Below are positions 49,686 to 58,497 of a stretch of DNA of 64,000 nt, one piece after another. Below the pieces are notes generated by a model. That model saw only the letters and a list, made by a program, of their open reading frames with translations. It ran no database searches and was not told where the DNA came from. Made by a program: the position numbers and the translations under genes. Numbering within the stretch: the first letter of the stretch is position 1; the number at the start of each line of letters is the position of its first letter. The stretch is taken from the NCBI GenBank assembly GCA_017439665.1, contig JAFSIS010000062.1, positions 43,461-107,460 on the forward strand, read 5' to 3'. This DNA is from Lachnospiraceae bacterium. Its GTDB lineage: Bacteria > Bacillota > Clostridia > Lachnospirales > Lachnospiraceae.

Positions 49686-50612
49686 ATGGCCTATTTTCAA
49701 GCAAGAACGGATCTGGCACTGGAGGCCAGAGAGTTTGTGGAGGATGCGGACAAAGCACTGCATGGGGTGATCGTAGAAGAGTATGAAACAGGGGATGAGG
49801 AGATCCATGTGACCCGGGTGCGCATTACCACCAAAAACGGTGCCAGACTTCTGGGGAAGCCTATGGGAACCTACGTCACCCTTGAGGTCCCGGGGCTTAC
49901 CGAAATGGGAGAAAGTAGTGATGTAGGAGAGGGACACAGGGAAGTGGCAGAAGAGATCAGCCGGCAGCTGTCGGCACTTCTGCCGGAGGCAGAAGAAGCA
50001 GCCTCTGTTCTGGTCATCGGACTGGGCAACCGGGATGTTACGGCAGATGCCCTGGGGCCGGCCGTGGTAGAGCATCTCTGTATTACCCGGCATATGATCA
50101 GAGAATATGGAAAAAATGCTTTTGCCCGGGAAAAAATGACTATGGTCAGCAGCATGGTGCCGGGGGTAATGGCAAAAACCGGTATGGAAACGGCAGAGAT
50201 CGTGGCAGGAATCGTAAAGGAAACCAGTCCCGATGCAGTGATTGTGATCGACGCCCTGGCAGCAAGGAGCACCAAGAGGCTGAACCGGACCATTCAGATC
50301 AGTAATACGGGAATCCATCCCGGCTCCGGTGTGGGAAATCATCGAAGTGCCATTACGGAAGAGGTTCTGGGAGTTCCTGTCATTGCCATGGGAGTACCAA
50401 CGGTAGTGGATGCGGCTACCATCGTAGGAGATGCCCTGCAGAGAATGCACAGTGAGCTGAAGGAGACCGTCTTTTTAAAAGCAAGAGACAGTATGGCATT
50501 GACGGAGCTTAACAATATGTATGTGACAGCAAAGGATATCGATGCCACCATCAAGCGATTAAGCTTTACCCTGGCAGAAGCATTGAATATCACCTTTGGT
50601 ATGCAGGCATAG
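49686..50612 (+). CDS. gpr: Germination protease GPR
   Basis: This 308-residue spore protease (A25 family) has the N-terminal RTDLALEAREF segment, near which the zymogen is normally processed, VLVIGLGNRDVTADALGPAV, MVPGVMAKTGMETAEIV and IVIDALAARSTKRLNRTIQI followed by HPGSGVGNHR. It degrades small acid-soluble DNA-binding proteins at germination and is normally made in the forespore under sigma-G. GGAGAGGATGTC precedes the ATG. It is shorter than the ~368-residue Bacillus enzyme. It proves the organism belongs to a sporulating lineage. spoIIP follows 35 bases later. Confidence 0.95.
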   Translation: MAYFQARTDLALEAREFVEDADKALHGVIVEEYETGDEEIHVTRVRITTKNGARLLGKPMGTYVTLEVPGLTEMGESSDVGEGHREVAEEISRQLSALLPEAEEAASVLVIGLGNRDVTADALGPAVVEHLCITRHMIREYGKNAFAREKMTMVSSMVPGVMAKTGMETAEIVAGIVKETSPDAVIVIDALAARSTKRLNRTIQISNTGIHPGSGVGNHRSAITEEVLGVPVIAMGVPTVVDAATIVGDALQRMHSELKETVFLKARDSMALTELNNMYVTAKDIDATIKRLSFTLAEALNITFGMQA

Positions 50613-50647
50613 CGTACTTGCATAATGGAAACAGGAGAATCATATAC

Positions 50648-51886
50648 TTGTCTATGAGCAAAAAACGAAGGCTGTTTAGACGAAGTAAATGGATTCTCCT
50701 GTTTCTGATCATTACCCTGCTTCTGGGAATCATCGGAAAAAACAGGCAGAATGAGGAAGGAAAAACGGGACAGTCCGGCGAGGACGGGAATACAGCCACT
50801 TTCTCTCAGGCAGTTGTGGATCTGGCCCGGGAAGGAATTCGGAAACTGGGACGAAATGTAATAGAAGGGCAGTCGGTGATCATGGATTTAGTGGCAGGCA
50901 GTGAGCCCGTTTTTTTTGAGACACGGAGTGTAGGAGACAGGGAGAGTAGTCTGCCCTTTTCCCTGGAGAATGGGCCCCTGATGCCGGAGAAGACTGCTCT
51001 TACAGGAATGGAAGAGGAAAACCGGCTGTATCAGGAAAAGCTTGAGGCCAAAAAAGAAGCAGACAGTGAGGAGGAATCGGGGGAGGATGAAGAAGAGCAG
51101 TTTCTTCCTGCCGGTGAGAAAAGTCAGTTTTTTGACTGGGATAGCTATCAGGAGATGGAGCAGCTGCTGGCTGCCTTCTATACGGTGGATCCTACTACGG
51201 AAGCCACTGATGAACTGTTTCAGGTAAATACCCTTCTGGAAACGGACTGCACCATTGATACGACCACTGAGGGTCCGCAGATTCTGCTCTACCATACCCA
51301 TTCTCAGGAGGCTTTTGCAGACAGTGAACCTGGTCAGGTATCGGATACTATTGTGGGCGCAGGCGAGGTGCTTGCCTCCCTGCTGGAAGGCTACGGCTAT
51401 AAGGTGCTCCATCATAAAGGGGAATACGATGTGGTCTCCAGGGATCAGGCTTATAATCAGGCTCTTCCGGAAGTGGAGCAGCTGTTAAAGGAGAACCCCA
51501 GTATTCAGGTGGTAATCGACTTACATAGAGATGCGGTCCCCGAGGATACCCGGCTGGTAACGGATGTGAGAGGGCGCTCTACGGCTAAGGTGATGTTTTT
51601 TAACGGACTGTCCCGGACCAGACAGCAGGGAGAGGTTTCTTACCTGAAAAATCCCTATCTTAAGGAAAATCTTGCGTTTTCCTTTCAGATGAAGGTACTC
51701 TGTGACGAATACTATCCGGGCTTTGCCAGAAATATTTATTTGCGGGCCTACCGTTATAATATGCATGTCTGTCCCAGAACCCTCTTAGTGGAGCTGGGTG
51801 CCCAGACCAATACGGTAGAGGAAATCCAAAATGCCCTGGAGCCCCTTGCCCATGTGCTGGATAAGGTTCTGGGAGGAATGGACTGA
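50648..51886 (+). CDS. spoIIP: Stage II sporulation protein P
   Basis: This membrane-anchored protein of about 412 residues starts MSMSKKRRLFRRSKW, with helix ILLFLIITLLLGIIG, a variable acidic linker, then the amidase/endopeptidase domain: ILLYHTHSQEAF, VIDLHRDAVPEDTRLV and LVELGAQTNTVEEI. With SpoIID and SpoIIM it degrades peptidoglycan during engulfment. TTG 50648 lies nine bases after AGGAGA. ATG 50654 is the alternative, and the upstream TTG at 50618 has no site. Its last ~50 bases are duplicated in the spacer behind it. Confidence 0.94.
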   Translation: MSMSKKRRLFRRSKWILLFLIITLLLGIIGKNRQNEEGKTGQSGEDGNTATFSQAVVDLAREGIRKLGRNVIEGQSVIMDLVAGSEPVFFETRSVGDRESSLPFSLENGPLMPEKTALTGMEEENRLYQEKLEAKKEADSEEESGEDEEEQFLPAGEKSQFFDWDSYQEMEQLLAAFYTVDPTTEATDELFQVNTLLETDCTIDTTTEGPQILLYHTHSQEAFADSEPGQVSDTIVGAGEVLASLLEGYGYKVLHHKGEYDVVSRDQAYNQALPEVEQLLKENPSIQVVIDLHRDAVPEDTRLVTDVRGRSTAKVMFFNGLSRTRQQGEVSYLKNPYLKENLAFSFQMKVLCDEYYPGFARNIYLRAYRYNMHVCPRTLLVELGAQTNTVEEIQNALEPLAHVLDKVLGGMD

Positions 51887-51973
51887 GGTGGAGGAGAAAT
51901 CTCGCCCCGGGGAAATAAAATAAGGTTCTGGGAGAGGTGGACTGAAGGAAAGGAGAAGTCTTTCTCAGGGAAA
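51861..51973 (+). repeat. 59-bp-spaced direct repeat of the spoIIP 3' end
   Basis: ATAAGGTTCTGGGAGG...TGGACTGAGG...GGAGAAATCT at 51861 recurs at 51920 as ATAAGGTTCTGGGAGA...TGGACTGAAGG...GGAGAAGTCT. The duplicated unit includes the spoIIP stop codon (GGACTGA). Confidence 0.8.
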
Positions 51974-52098
51974 AAAAGATTGTTTCAGGGGGGAAAATAG
52001 TGTATAGTAAAGCCTGGATATTTATGTAAAACAAAGTATACTGAGGGATTTTTACAGGAAGATCCCGTAAGCAGCAAAAGGAAGAAACGGAGGAAAAT

Positions 52099-53913
52099 AT
52101 GTCAGGAATTGATCAAAGCAAGATTCGTAATTTCTGCATAGTTGCACATATCGACCATGGAAAATCCACTCTGGCGGACCGGATCATTGAACAGACCGGT
52201 CTGTTGACCAGCAGGGAGATGCAGGCCCAGGTACTGGACAATATGGATCTGGAACGGGAGAGGGGAATCACCATCAAGGCCCAGACGGTGCGTACCGTCT
52301 ATAAGGCAAAGGATGGGGAAGAGTATATCTTCAACCTTATTGATACCCCCGGCCACGTGGACTTTAACTATGAGGTGAGCCGTGCGCTGGCTGCCTGTGA
52401 CGGTGCCATTCTGGTGGTGGATGCGGCCCAGGGGATAGAGGCTCAGACGCTGGCTAACGTTTATCTGGCGCTGGATCATAACCTGGATGTTTTTCCGGTG
52501 ATCAATAAGATCGATCTGCCCAGTGCCGAGCCGGAGAGGGTGATCGAGGAGATTGAGGATGTGATCGGTATTGAGGCCCAGGATGCCCCCCAGATCAGCG
52601 CCAAGAATGGTTTGAATATTGATCAGGTGCTGGAAGCTATCGTAGAAAAGATCCCGGCACCGGGAGGAAGTTCTGAAAACCCTTTACAGGCTTTGATCTT
52701 TGACTCCTTATACGATTCCTATAAGGGTGTGATCGTGTTCTGCCGTTTGATGGAGGGTACTGTACGTAAGGGAACTCCCATTAAGATGATGGCTACAGGA
52801 GCTACGGCAGAGGTAGTGGAGGTGGGCTACTTCGGAGCCGGCCAGTTCATTCCCTGTGAGGAGTTGTCCGCAGGTATGGTAGGCTACATCACTGCTTCCA
52901 TAAAAAATGTAAAGGATACGGCAGTGGGGGATACCATTACCAATGCCGCCAATCCCTGTAAGGAGCCACTGCCTGGTTATAAAAAAGTAAATTCCATGGT
53001 GTATTGCGGAATGTATCCGGCGGATGGTGCCAAATATCCGGATCTCAGGGACGCTTTGGAAAAATTACAGCTGAATGATGCTGCCCTGCAGTATGAGCCG
53101 GAAACCTCCATCGCTTTGGGCTTTGGTTTTCGCTGCGGCTTTCTGGGACTTTTGCACCTGGAGATCATTCAGGAACGACTGGAAAGAGAATATAATCTGG
53201 ATCTGGTGACTACGGCACCGGGTGTTATTTACCGTGTCCACAAGTACAATGGGGAGGTGATCGAGCTGACCAACCCCTCCAATCTTCCGGATCCTACGGA
53301 AATCGACTATATGGAGGAACCCATCGTCAATGCAGAGATCATGGTAAAGACGGAGTTTATCGGTGCTATTATGGGACTCTGCCAGGAAAGGCGTGGCCGC
53401 CATGTGAGTATGGAATATATGGAAGAAACCAGGGCACTGTTAAAATATGAGCTGCCCTTGAATGAGATTATTTATGATTTCTTTGATGCCTTAAAATCCC
53501 GCTCCAGGGGCTATGCTTCCTTTGATTATGAAATGAAGGGGTACGAGCAGTCTGAGCTGGTAAAACTGGATATTCTGATCAATAAGGAAGAGGTGGATGC
53601 CCTCTCCTTTATCGTGCATAAAGAAAGTGCCTATGAGCGGGGAAGAAAGATGTGTGAAAAGCTGAAGGAAGAGATTCCCAGACATCTTTTTGAGATTCCC
53701 ATTCAGGCTGCCGTAGGCGGTAAGGTAATTGCCAGAGAAACGGTGAAAGCCATGCGTAAGGACGTGTTGGCAAAATGTTACGGTGGTGATATTACCCGTA
53801 AAAAGAAGCTTCTGGAAAAACAGAAGGAAGGAAAGAAGAGAATGCGCCAGGTAGGCAATGTGGAGATTCCGCAGAAAGCCTTTATGAGTGTGCTGAAGCT
53901 GGATAACGACTAA
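52099..53913 (+). CDS. lepA: Elongation factor 4 (LepA)
   Basis: This 604-residue translational GTPase has [15 protein letters not shown] (G1), [25 protein letters not shown] (G3), [15 protein letters not shown] (G4) and the LepA-specific C-terminal domain ([40 protein letters not shown]). It back-translocates or remodels ribosomes under stress. CGGAGGAAAAT precedes the ATG. It lies in the classical gpr-spoIIP-lepA-hemW order. A long nested hairpin begins four bases after the stop. Confidence 0.97.
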   Translation: MSGIDQSKIRNFCIVAHIDHGKSTLADRIIEQTGLLTSREMQAQVLDNMDLERERGITIKAQTVRTVYKAKDGEEYIFNLIDTPGHVDFNYEVSRALAACDGAILVVDAAQGIEAQTLANVYLALDHNLDVFPVINKIDLPSAEPERVIEEIEDVIGIEAQDAPQISAKNGLNIDQVLEAIVEKIPAPGGSSENPLQALIFDSLYDSYKGVIVFCRLMEGTVRKGTPIKMMATGATAEVVEVGYFGAGQFIPCEELSAGMVGYITASIKNVKDTAVGDTITNAANPCKEPLPGYKKVNSMVYCGMYPADGAKYPDLRDALEKLQLNDAALQYEPETSIALGFGFRCGFLGLLHLEIIQERLEREYNLDLVTTAPGVIYRVHKYNGEVIELTNPSNLPDPTEIDYMEEPIVNAEIMVKTEFIGAIMGLCQERRGRHVSMEYMEETRALLKYELPLNEIIYDFFDALKSRSRGYASFDYEMKGYEQSELVKLDILINKEEVDALSFIVHKESAYERGRKMCEKLKEEIPRHLFEIPIQAAVGGKVIARETVKAMRKDVLAKCYGGDITRKKKLLEKQKEGKKRMRQVGNVEIPQKAFMSVLKLDND

Positions 53914-53916
53914 TGG

Positions 53917-54044
53917 CAGAGGAGCATTGGTATTCCTTGTTCACGGGTTGCTATGACAGTGTAGCTGAATATCGGACTAACGTCCGCTCTTCAATCTACA
54001 CTGTCGCCGCAAAGGTGAACAAGTGAATATCTAATGCTCCTCTG
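53917..54044 (+). repeat. 128-bp nested hairpin after lepA
   Basis: CAGAGGAGCAT (53917-53927) pairs with ATGCTCCTCTG (54034-54044). The stem continues through TTGTTCAC/GTGAACAA and then GACAGTGTAG/CTACACTGTC, capped by GGACTAACGTCC. There is no ORF and no T-tract, so it is not a standard terminator. It is unlike R2 in sequence but similar in shape. Confidence 0.85.
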
Positions 54045-54089
54045 ATACATAATACGGACAACTTTTATTATGATATTCAGGGGAGAAAA

Positions 54090-55238
54090 GTGAAGAAGTT
54101 AAGTTTATATATCCATATCCCGTTCTGTGTGAGGAAGTGTCATTACTGTGATTTTCTCTCGGCACCGCCCCGGGAAAATGAGAAAAAAGAGTATGTGGAG
54201 GCTCTGTGTGGAGAAATCCGGCGGGAGGCAGCAGCCTTCGGGGAATATTCGGTGGATACGATTTTTTTCGGAGGAGGAACACCCTCACTGCTTGAGCAGG
54301 AGGAGCTGGAGAAGGTGATGAAGGCCTTGCAGGACGGCTTTATCATCGAAGAAACAGCAGAGATTACCATGGAAGCCAATCCGGGAACGGTGGATCGAAA
54401 GAAGCTGGAAGGCTATAGAAGGCTGGGAATAAACCGACTCAGTATCGGGCTCCAGTCGGCCAATGATGAAGAGCTTAAGGAGCTGGGAAGGATCCACGGC
54501 TGGGAGACCTTTTTAACAACCTGGAAGGCAGTACGGGAGTGTGGTTTTACCAATGTAAATATCGATCTTATGTCTGCGCTGCCGGGACAGACCATAGAAA
54601 GCTATACGGATACGCTAAAAAAAATCTTAGCCCTGGAACCGGAGCATATCTCTGCCTATAGCCTGATCATTGAGGAAGGAACCGATTTTTTTGACCGCTT
54701 CGGCCCGGGAAAGGCTGAGGAGGACAGGCTGCCGTCTGAGGAAGCAGACCGGACCATGTATGCGCTCACCGGAAAACTTTTACAGGAGGCGGGCTACAGC
54801 CGATATGAGATTTCCAATTACAGCAGGCCGGGGCGAGAATGCCGTCATAACCTGGGCTACTGGACCGGGAAAGAGTATCTGGGCCTGGGCCTGGGTGCTT
54901 CTTCTCTGGTGGGGCACACCCGTTTCAGCCGGGAAACGAACCTGGAGACTTACCTTCAGGCTGCTATGGCAGGAGAGTCTACGGTGGTCTGGCAGCAGGA
55001 CTTAAGCTCCAGGGATCAGATGGAGGAGTTTATGTTTCTGGGCTTACGGTGTACGAAAGGAATTTCAGCAAAAGAATTTCGGAAACGGTTTTCAGCCGAT
55101 ATCAGCGCGGTTTATGGAAAGCAGCTTCATAAGCTTAAGTCAAAAGGACTGATCACAGTAGATGAGACCGGGCAAATAGTCCTGACCTCTCTGGGTCTGG
55201 ATGTGAGCAATCAGGTATTTGTGGAGTTTTTGAAGTGA
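54090..55238 (+). CDS. hemW: Radical SAM heme chaperone HemW
   Basis: This 382-residue protein has the Fe-S motif FCVRKCHYCDF (Cys13, Cys17, Cys20), FFGGGTPSLLEQ, MEANPGTV, INRLSIGLQS, NIDLMSALPGQT and YEISNYSRPGRECRHNLGYW. These fit HemW, a homologue of coproporphyrinogen dehydrogenase HemN that delivers heme rather than oxidising coproporphyrinogen. The start is GTG at 54090 with GGGGAGAAAA just before it. The gene ends in the terminator that also overlaps the sigK start. Confidence 0.92.
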   Translation: MKKLSLYIHIPFCVRKCHYCDFLSAPPRENEKKEYVEALCGEIRREAAAFGEYSVDTIFFGGGTPSLLEQEELEKVMKALQDGFIIEETAEITMEANPGTVDRKKLEGYRRLGINRLSIGLQSANDEELKELGRIHGWETFLTTWKAVRECGFTNVNIDLMSALPGQTIESYTDTLKKILALEPEHISAYSLIIEEGTDFFDRFGPGKAEEDRLPSEEADRTMYALTGKLLQEAGYSRYEISNYSRPGRECRHNLGYWTGKEYLGLGLGASSLVGHTRFSRETNLETYLQAAMAGESTVVWQQDLSSRDQMEEFMFLGLRCTKGISAKEFRKRFSADISAVYGKQLHKLKSKGLITVDETGQIVLTSLGLDVSNQVFVEFLK

Positions 55239-55300
55239 CATTTTTGTTTTGTCTCAGATGCTTATCCTTTGTAAAGAATTAAACTTATTTAGGTGGAAAG

Positions 55301-55358
55301 GCACTCCCAAATGTCCATTTTCATAGAATAGGGTAAATGGACTTTGGGGGCTTTTTTT
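55301..55358 (+). terminator. Strong terminator of hemW, overlapping the sigK start codon
   Basis: GTCCATTT (55313-55320) pairs with AAATGGAC (55335-55342) and the outer CCCAAA/TTTGGG and GC/GC continue the stem, followed by a T7 tract (55352-55358). The sigK TTG (55357-55359) lies in the T-run and the GGGGG ribosome site in the 3' arm. Confidence 0.85.
55322..55330 (+). promoter_or_regulatory. Possible sporulation-type -10 element for sigK inside terminator loop
   Basis: CATAGAATA matches the sigma-K -10 pattern CATAnnnTA and 7 of 8 positions of the sigma-E pattern CATACAnT. Only a minimal AC at 55303-55304, 17 bases upstream, can serve as a sigma-K -35. A transcript from here would start inside the hairpin and lack its 5' arm. 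Confidence 0.4.
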
Positions 55359-55995
55359 GCAGACCTTTAAACAACCACTGACGAAGAAAGAAGAAGAGGA
55401 ATTTATCCGCCTGTTTTTGGGGCAGGATGAAGAAAAGCGGGAGTGGGCAAAGCAGGTATTGATCGAACGCAACCTGCGTCTGGTGGCCCACATTGCCAAA
55501 AAATACCAGGGAACGGATGTGGAAACGGAGGATCTTATTTCTATCGGAACGGTGGGCCTGATCAAGGCGCTTTTTTCTTTTTCTCCGGAAAAACAATCCA
55601 AGCTGGGAACCTATGCGGCAAGATGTATTGAGAATGAGATCCTGATGTATTTCAGGGCAAAGAAAAAGAGTTCCCGGGAGGTTTCCCTGTATGAGCCTAT
55701 CGGTACGGACAAAGAGGGAAATGAGATCAGTCTTTTGGATGTGATAGAGGTGGATCAGGAGGATGTGGTTGACAAGATGCAGCTTCAGGAGGAAACGAAG
55801 AGACTGCTTGGGCTTCTTCCCCATATTCTGGAGCCCAGGGAAGAGGAGATTATCCGTCTTCGTTACGGTCTGAATGGCAGGAAGGAGCTGACACAGCGGG
55901 AAATCGGAGAAAAGTTGGCCATTTCCCGAAGCTATATTTCCCGGATCGAAAAGCGGGCTTTAGAGAAGCTGAGAGCAGCATTGGAAAGGGAGTAG
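55357..55995 (+). CDS. sigK: Sporulation RNA polymerase sigma factor SigK
   Basis: This 212-residue sigma-70 family factor has region 2 (LIERNLRLVAHIAKKY, EDLISIGTVGLIKA, TYAARCIENEILMYFRAKKK), the mother-cell-type VSLYEPIGTDKEGNEISLLD and region 4 HTH (LTQREIGEKLAISRSYISRI). It fits SigK (or close SigE) and would drive late mother-cell genes. It is intact and not interrupted by a skin-like element. The N-terminus starts directly at MQTFKQPLTKKEEEEF, so no long pro-sequence is visible. The only usable start in this frame is TTG 55357; upstream codons back to the stop at 55324 contain no other start. Confidence 0.88.
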   Translation: MQTFKQPLTKKEEEEFIRLFLGQDEEKREWAKQVLIERNLRLVAHIAKKYQGTDVETEDLISIGTVGLIKALFSFSPEKQSKLGTYAARCIENEILMYFRAKKKSSREVSLYEPIGTDKEGNEISLLDVIEVDQEDVVDKMQLQEETKRLLGLLPHILEPREEEIIRLRYGLNGRKELTQREIGEKLAISRSYISRIEKRALEKLRAALERE

Positions 55996-56041
55996 CCTAT
56001 CCAGGGGCTTATTAGGCGGGGATGTTAATTATGGCAGGGGT
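55996..56041. other. Spacer between sigK and the AGGATAA array
   Basis: No terminator with a clear U-tract is visible directly after sigK. The AGGATAA array begins within 60 bases. Confidence 0.4.
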
Positions 56042-56053
56042 ATAGGATGGCGT

Positions 56054-56349
56054 AGGATAATAGGATAAGATATATTTCGCCTCTGTTCTTTATCCTATTT
56101 AAATCGGTATTTTGGGGTCAGATCAGAGGTCTTCAAGTGATTTGTAGGATAAAAAATAAAAAGCAATTAGTCTTATCCTAAAAGAATAAGCAGATATCGC
56201 TAAAAAGTAAAAAAATAGATGAATTTATAGGATAAGAGGAAATGGATTTGTTTTTCTTATCCTATAAAATCCATGGCAAATCCCAAAATCAAGAAATTGA
56301 TTGATAAATAATAGGATAATAGTGTTGATTTTTTCCAATCATATCCTAG
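56054..56349. repeat. AGGATAA array, copy B (four inverted pairs at 83-85 bp)
   Basis: AGGATAA lies at 56062 (with an extra copy at 56054), 56146, 56229 and 56313; TTATCCT (or TATCCT) at 56090, 56173, 56257 and 56342. Spacing within each set is 83-85 bases and within each pair 27-29 bases. The element aligns with copy A at 39.8 kb. It is non-coding. Confidence 0.88.
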
Positions 56350-56947
56350 AAAACCTGCTCATATCGTAAATTGTTCAGATTAACTGTAGACAGGGGGCAC
56401 TGGGAAACCACTCCTTCATTCACTATTTCTTTACCTATCGTGCCCAGCTGGTAACCATATGCGCAGTATTTTACTGTACCTGGCAGTTTGGACTGAAAAG
56501 AATATTCAGCAGAGCAAAATGAGCTCTGCGCAGGATGATGGGGGGTGTTGCAAAATAGTATGAAAAATATTCGTAAATGCGTACAAGTGGATAAACAGTA
56601 AGCTTTTCAAGAATTTTGTAACAGCTCCCTATTTACATTTTGAAATAGATATGTTATAACAGATGAAAAGAACGATCAACAAACATATTTGGAAGTTTTT
56701 CTATAATTCCGTCTTTTATGGATGTGTCTTAAGCATCCTTCACAGGCTGTCGCAGGACAGCTGTTATCGGGTATTTCAGCCCAGTTTTTCAATATGATCT
56801 GTATTATTTCCTGACAAGGGAAATTTATCCTTCATCGCCCGTATGTGCCCTTGTCAATGGACAGTAAGTTAAATGAACCGAAGGCTCCTGGCAGGAGAAG
56901 ATTGCTGTCAGGAGAAAGAAAGGATAGTAAGGGGGGAGTCTGTATTT
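56350..56947. other. Long non-coding region upstream of comM
   Basis: About 600 bases without a supported gene. It holds a hairpin GCAGAGC...GCTCTGC (56509-56529), a good promoter (56632-56660), a CACAGGCTGTCGCAGGACAGCTG-type stem near 56740-56764 and a perfect 9-bp arm hairpin TGACAAGGG...CCCTTGTCA (56812-56856). A transcript from the promoter would have a leader of about 280 bases before comM, large enough for a structured regulatory RNA. I could not match it to a known riboswitch or ncRNA. Confidence 0.5.
56632..56660 (+). promoter_or_regulatory. Promoter upstream of comM leader
   Basis: TTTACA (56632-56637) and TATAAC (56655-56660) are separated by 17 bases, the best promoter match in this region. 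Confidence 0.6.
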
Positions 56948-58483
56948 ATGTACAGTAAAGTATTGTCCGGAGGTATCCACGGAATTGAAAGCTATCTGGC
57001 CCAGGTAGAGGTGGATGCTTCCAGAGGAATGCCCGGTTTTGATATGGTAGGGCTTTTGGGAAGCGAGGTCAGGGAGGCCCGTGAGCGGGTCAGAGTAGCC
57101 TTAAAAAACACGGATTTTCCCCTGCCCGTTAAAAGAATCACCGTGAATATTTCTCCTGCAGATATCCGTAAGGAAGGAGCGGCCTTTGATCTTGCCATAG
57201 CAGTAGGAATTCTGGTATCCACAGAAGTGCTTTCGGAGGAGATATTGGCGGATACCCTGTTTATTGGTGAATTAGGGCTTAATGGAGAGGTGAAGCCGGT
57301 GAAAGGCGTGCTTCCGATCATGATCATGGCGAAGGAAAAGGGGATTGGATGCTGTATTCTGCCAGAAGAAAATGCTCTGGAAGGAGCGGTGATCGAAGGG
57401 ATAAAGGTGGTGGGAGTGAAGACTCTGGAGGAGACTATCCATTATCTTCAGCTGGAAAAAGAACACAGGGATCAATTTCTTCCTCCGACTCTTTTGGATG
57501 GGCAGCTTTTATTTTCACAAAACAGGAAGGAACAGGAGCCGGATTTTGAGGATATCCGGGGACAGGAAATGGTCAAGCGGGCGGCTGTGATCGCTGCTGC
57601 AGGTTTCCACCACCTCCTGATCACCGGTGAACCGGGTACGGGAAAAACCATGATCGCCAGGCGAATCCCTTCAATTTTACCCCCCTTAACCATGGAAGAG
57701 AGCCTGGAGGTATCCAAAATCTACAGTGTTTCCGGACTGTTAAAACCGGGGTGTCCGCTGGTAACCGGACGGCCCTTTCTGCATCCCCATCATACCATTT
57801 CTTCCCAGGCCCTGATCGGAGGAGGACGTATCCCCAGGCCGGGCATGTTAAGCCTCAGTCACCGGGGTGTCTTGTTTTTAGATGAGTTTCCTGAATTTGG
57901 AAGAGAGAATATAGAAAGTCTCAGGCAGCCTCTGGAAGATAAGGAGGTACAGATTGCCAGAAGCTACGCCAGCATAACCTATCCCGCCGATGTTATGATC
58001 GTGGCAGCTATGAATCCCTGCCCCTGTGGCTTTTATCCGGACCGAAATCGATGCCATTGTACGGAGAATGAAATCAAACGTTACCGCAATCGGATTTCCG
58101 GTCCCATTTATGACCGTATGGATCTGTCAGTGGAAGCAAAAGCTCTTACTATAGAAGCTTTGCAGAAGGGAATGCCGGGGCAGTCCAGCAGTAAGATGCG
58201 TAAGCAGGTGATGAGGGCGAGAGCCATGCAGGAAGAGCGATACCGGGGAACAGGGTTTTTATTCAATGCAGATTTACGGGCAGGGGATATTGAGCGGTTC
58301 TGCCCATTGGAAAAAGAAGAAGAGGCCTACATGGAAAATCTGTTTGTTGCTTTGGGCTTAAGTGCCAGGGCTTACCATAGATTGTTAAAAACGGCCAGAA
58401 CTATTGCCGATCTGGAAGAGTCTGAAAAAATCAGGAAAAAGCATCTCAGTGAGGCGGCAGCATTTCGTATATGGGAGAGTTGA
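56948..58483 (+). CDS. comM: YifB/ComM-family Mg-chelatase-like AAA+ ATPase
   Basis: This 511-residue protein has an N-terminal ComM domain (MYSKVLSGGIHGIESYLAQV ... VNISPADIRKEGAAFDLAIA), Walker A TGEPGTGKTMIARRIPSILP, Walker B RGVLFLDEFPEF, a zinc-like CPCGFYPDRNRCHCT and a C-terminal lid (LSARAYHRLLKTARTIADLE). ComM is a hexameric helicase that drives branch migration during integration of transforming DNA. ATG 56948 follows AAGGGGGGAG; the frame extends 75 bases upstream without a ribosome site. dprA follows after 14 bases, consistent with a DNA-uptake/recombination operon. Confidence 0.94.
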   Translation: MYSKVLSGGIHGIESYLAQVEVDASRGMPGFDMVGLLGSEVREARERVRVALKNTDFPLPVKRITVNISPADIRKEGAAFDLAIAVGILVSTEVLSEEILADTLFIGELGLNGEVKPVKGVLPIMIMAKEKGIGCCILPEENALEGAVIEGIKVVGVKTLEETIHYLQLEKEHRDQFLPPTLLDGQLLFSQNRKEQEPDFEDIRGQEMVKRAAVIAAAGFHHLLITGEPGTGKTMIARRIPSILPPLTMEESLEVSKIYSVSGLLKPGCPLVTGRPFLHPHHTISSQALIGGGRIPRPGMLSLSHRGVLFLDEFPEFGRENIESLRQPLEDKEVQIARSYASITYPADVMIVAAMNPCPCGFYPDRNRCHCTENEIKRYRNRISGPIYDRMDLSVEAKALTIEALQKGMPGQSSSKMRKQVMRARAMQEERYRGTGFLFNADLRAGDIERFCPLEKEEEAYMENLFVALGLSARAYHRLLKTARTIADLEESEKIRKKHLSEAAAFRIWES

Positions 58484-58497
58484 AGGAAAAAGAAAGA

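Noticed and set aside
55311..55331. Six-codon ORF (MSIFIE) or frameshifted start of sigK at ATG 55337
   Set aside because: The mini-ORF overlaps the terminator arm. A -1 shift at T7 would be needed to join ATG 55337 to sigK, and the TTG start already gives the expected SigK N-terminus.
56604..56630. Similarity of TTTTCAAGAATTTTGTAACAGC to the hairpin at 1106-1131
   Set aside because: Only one arm is shared and no partner arm is present. It is probably a decayed terminator or chance.
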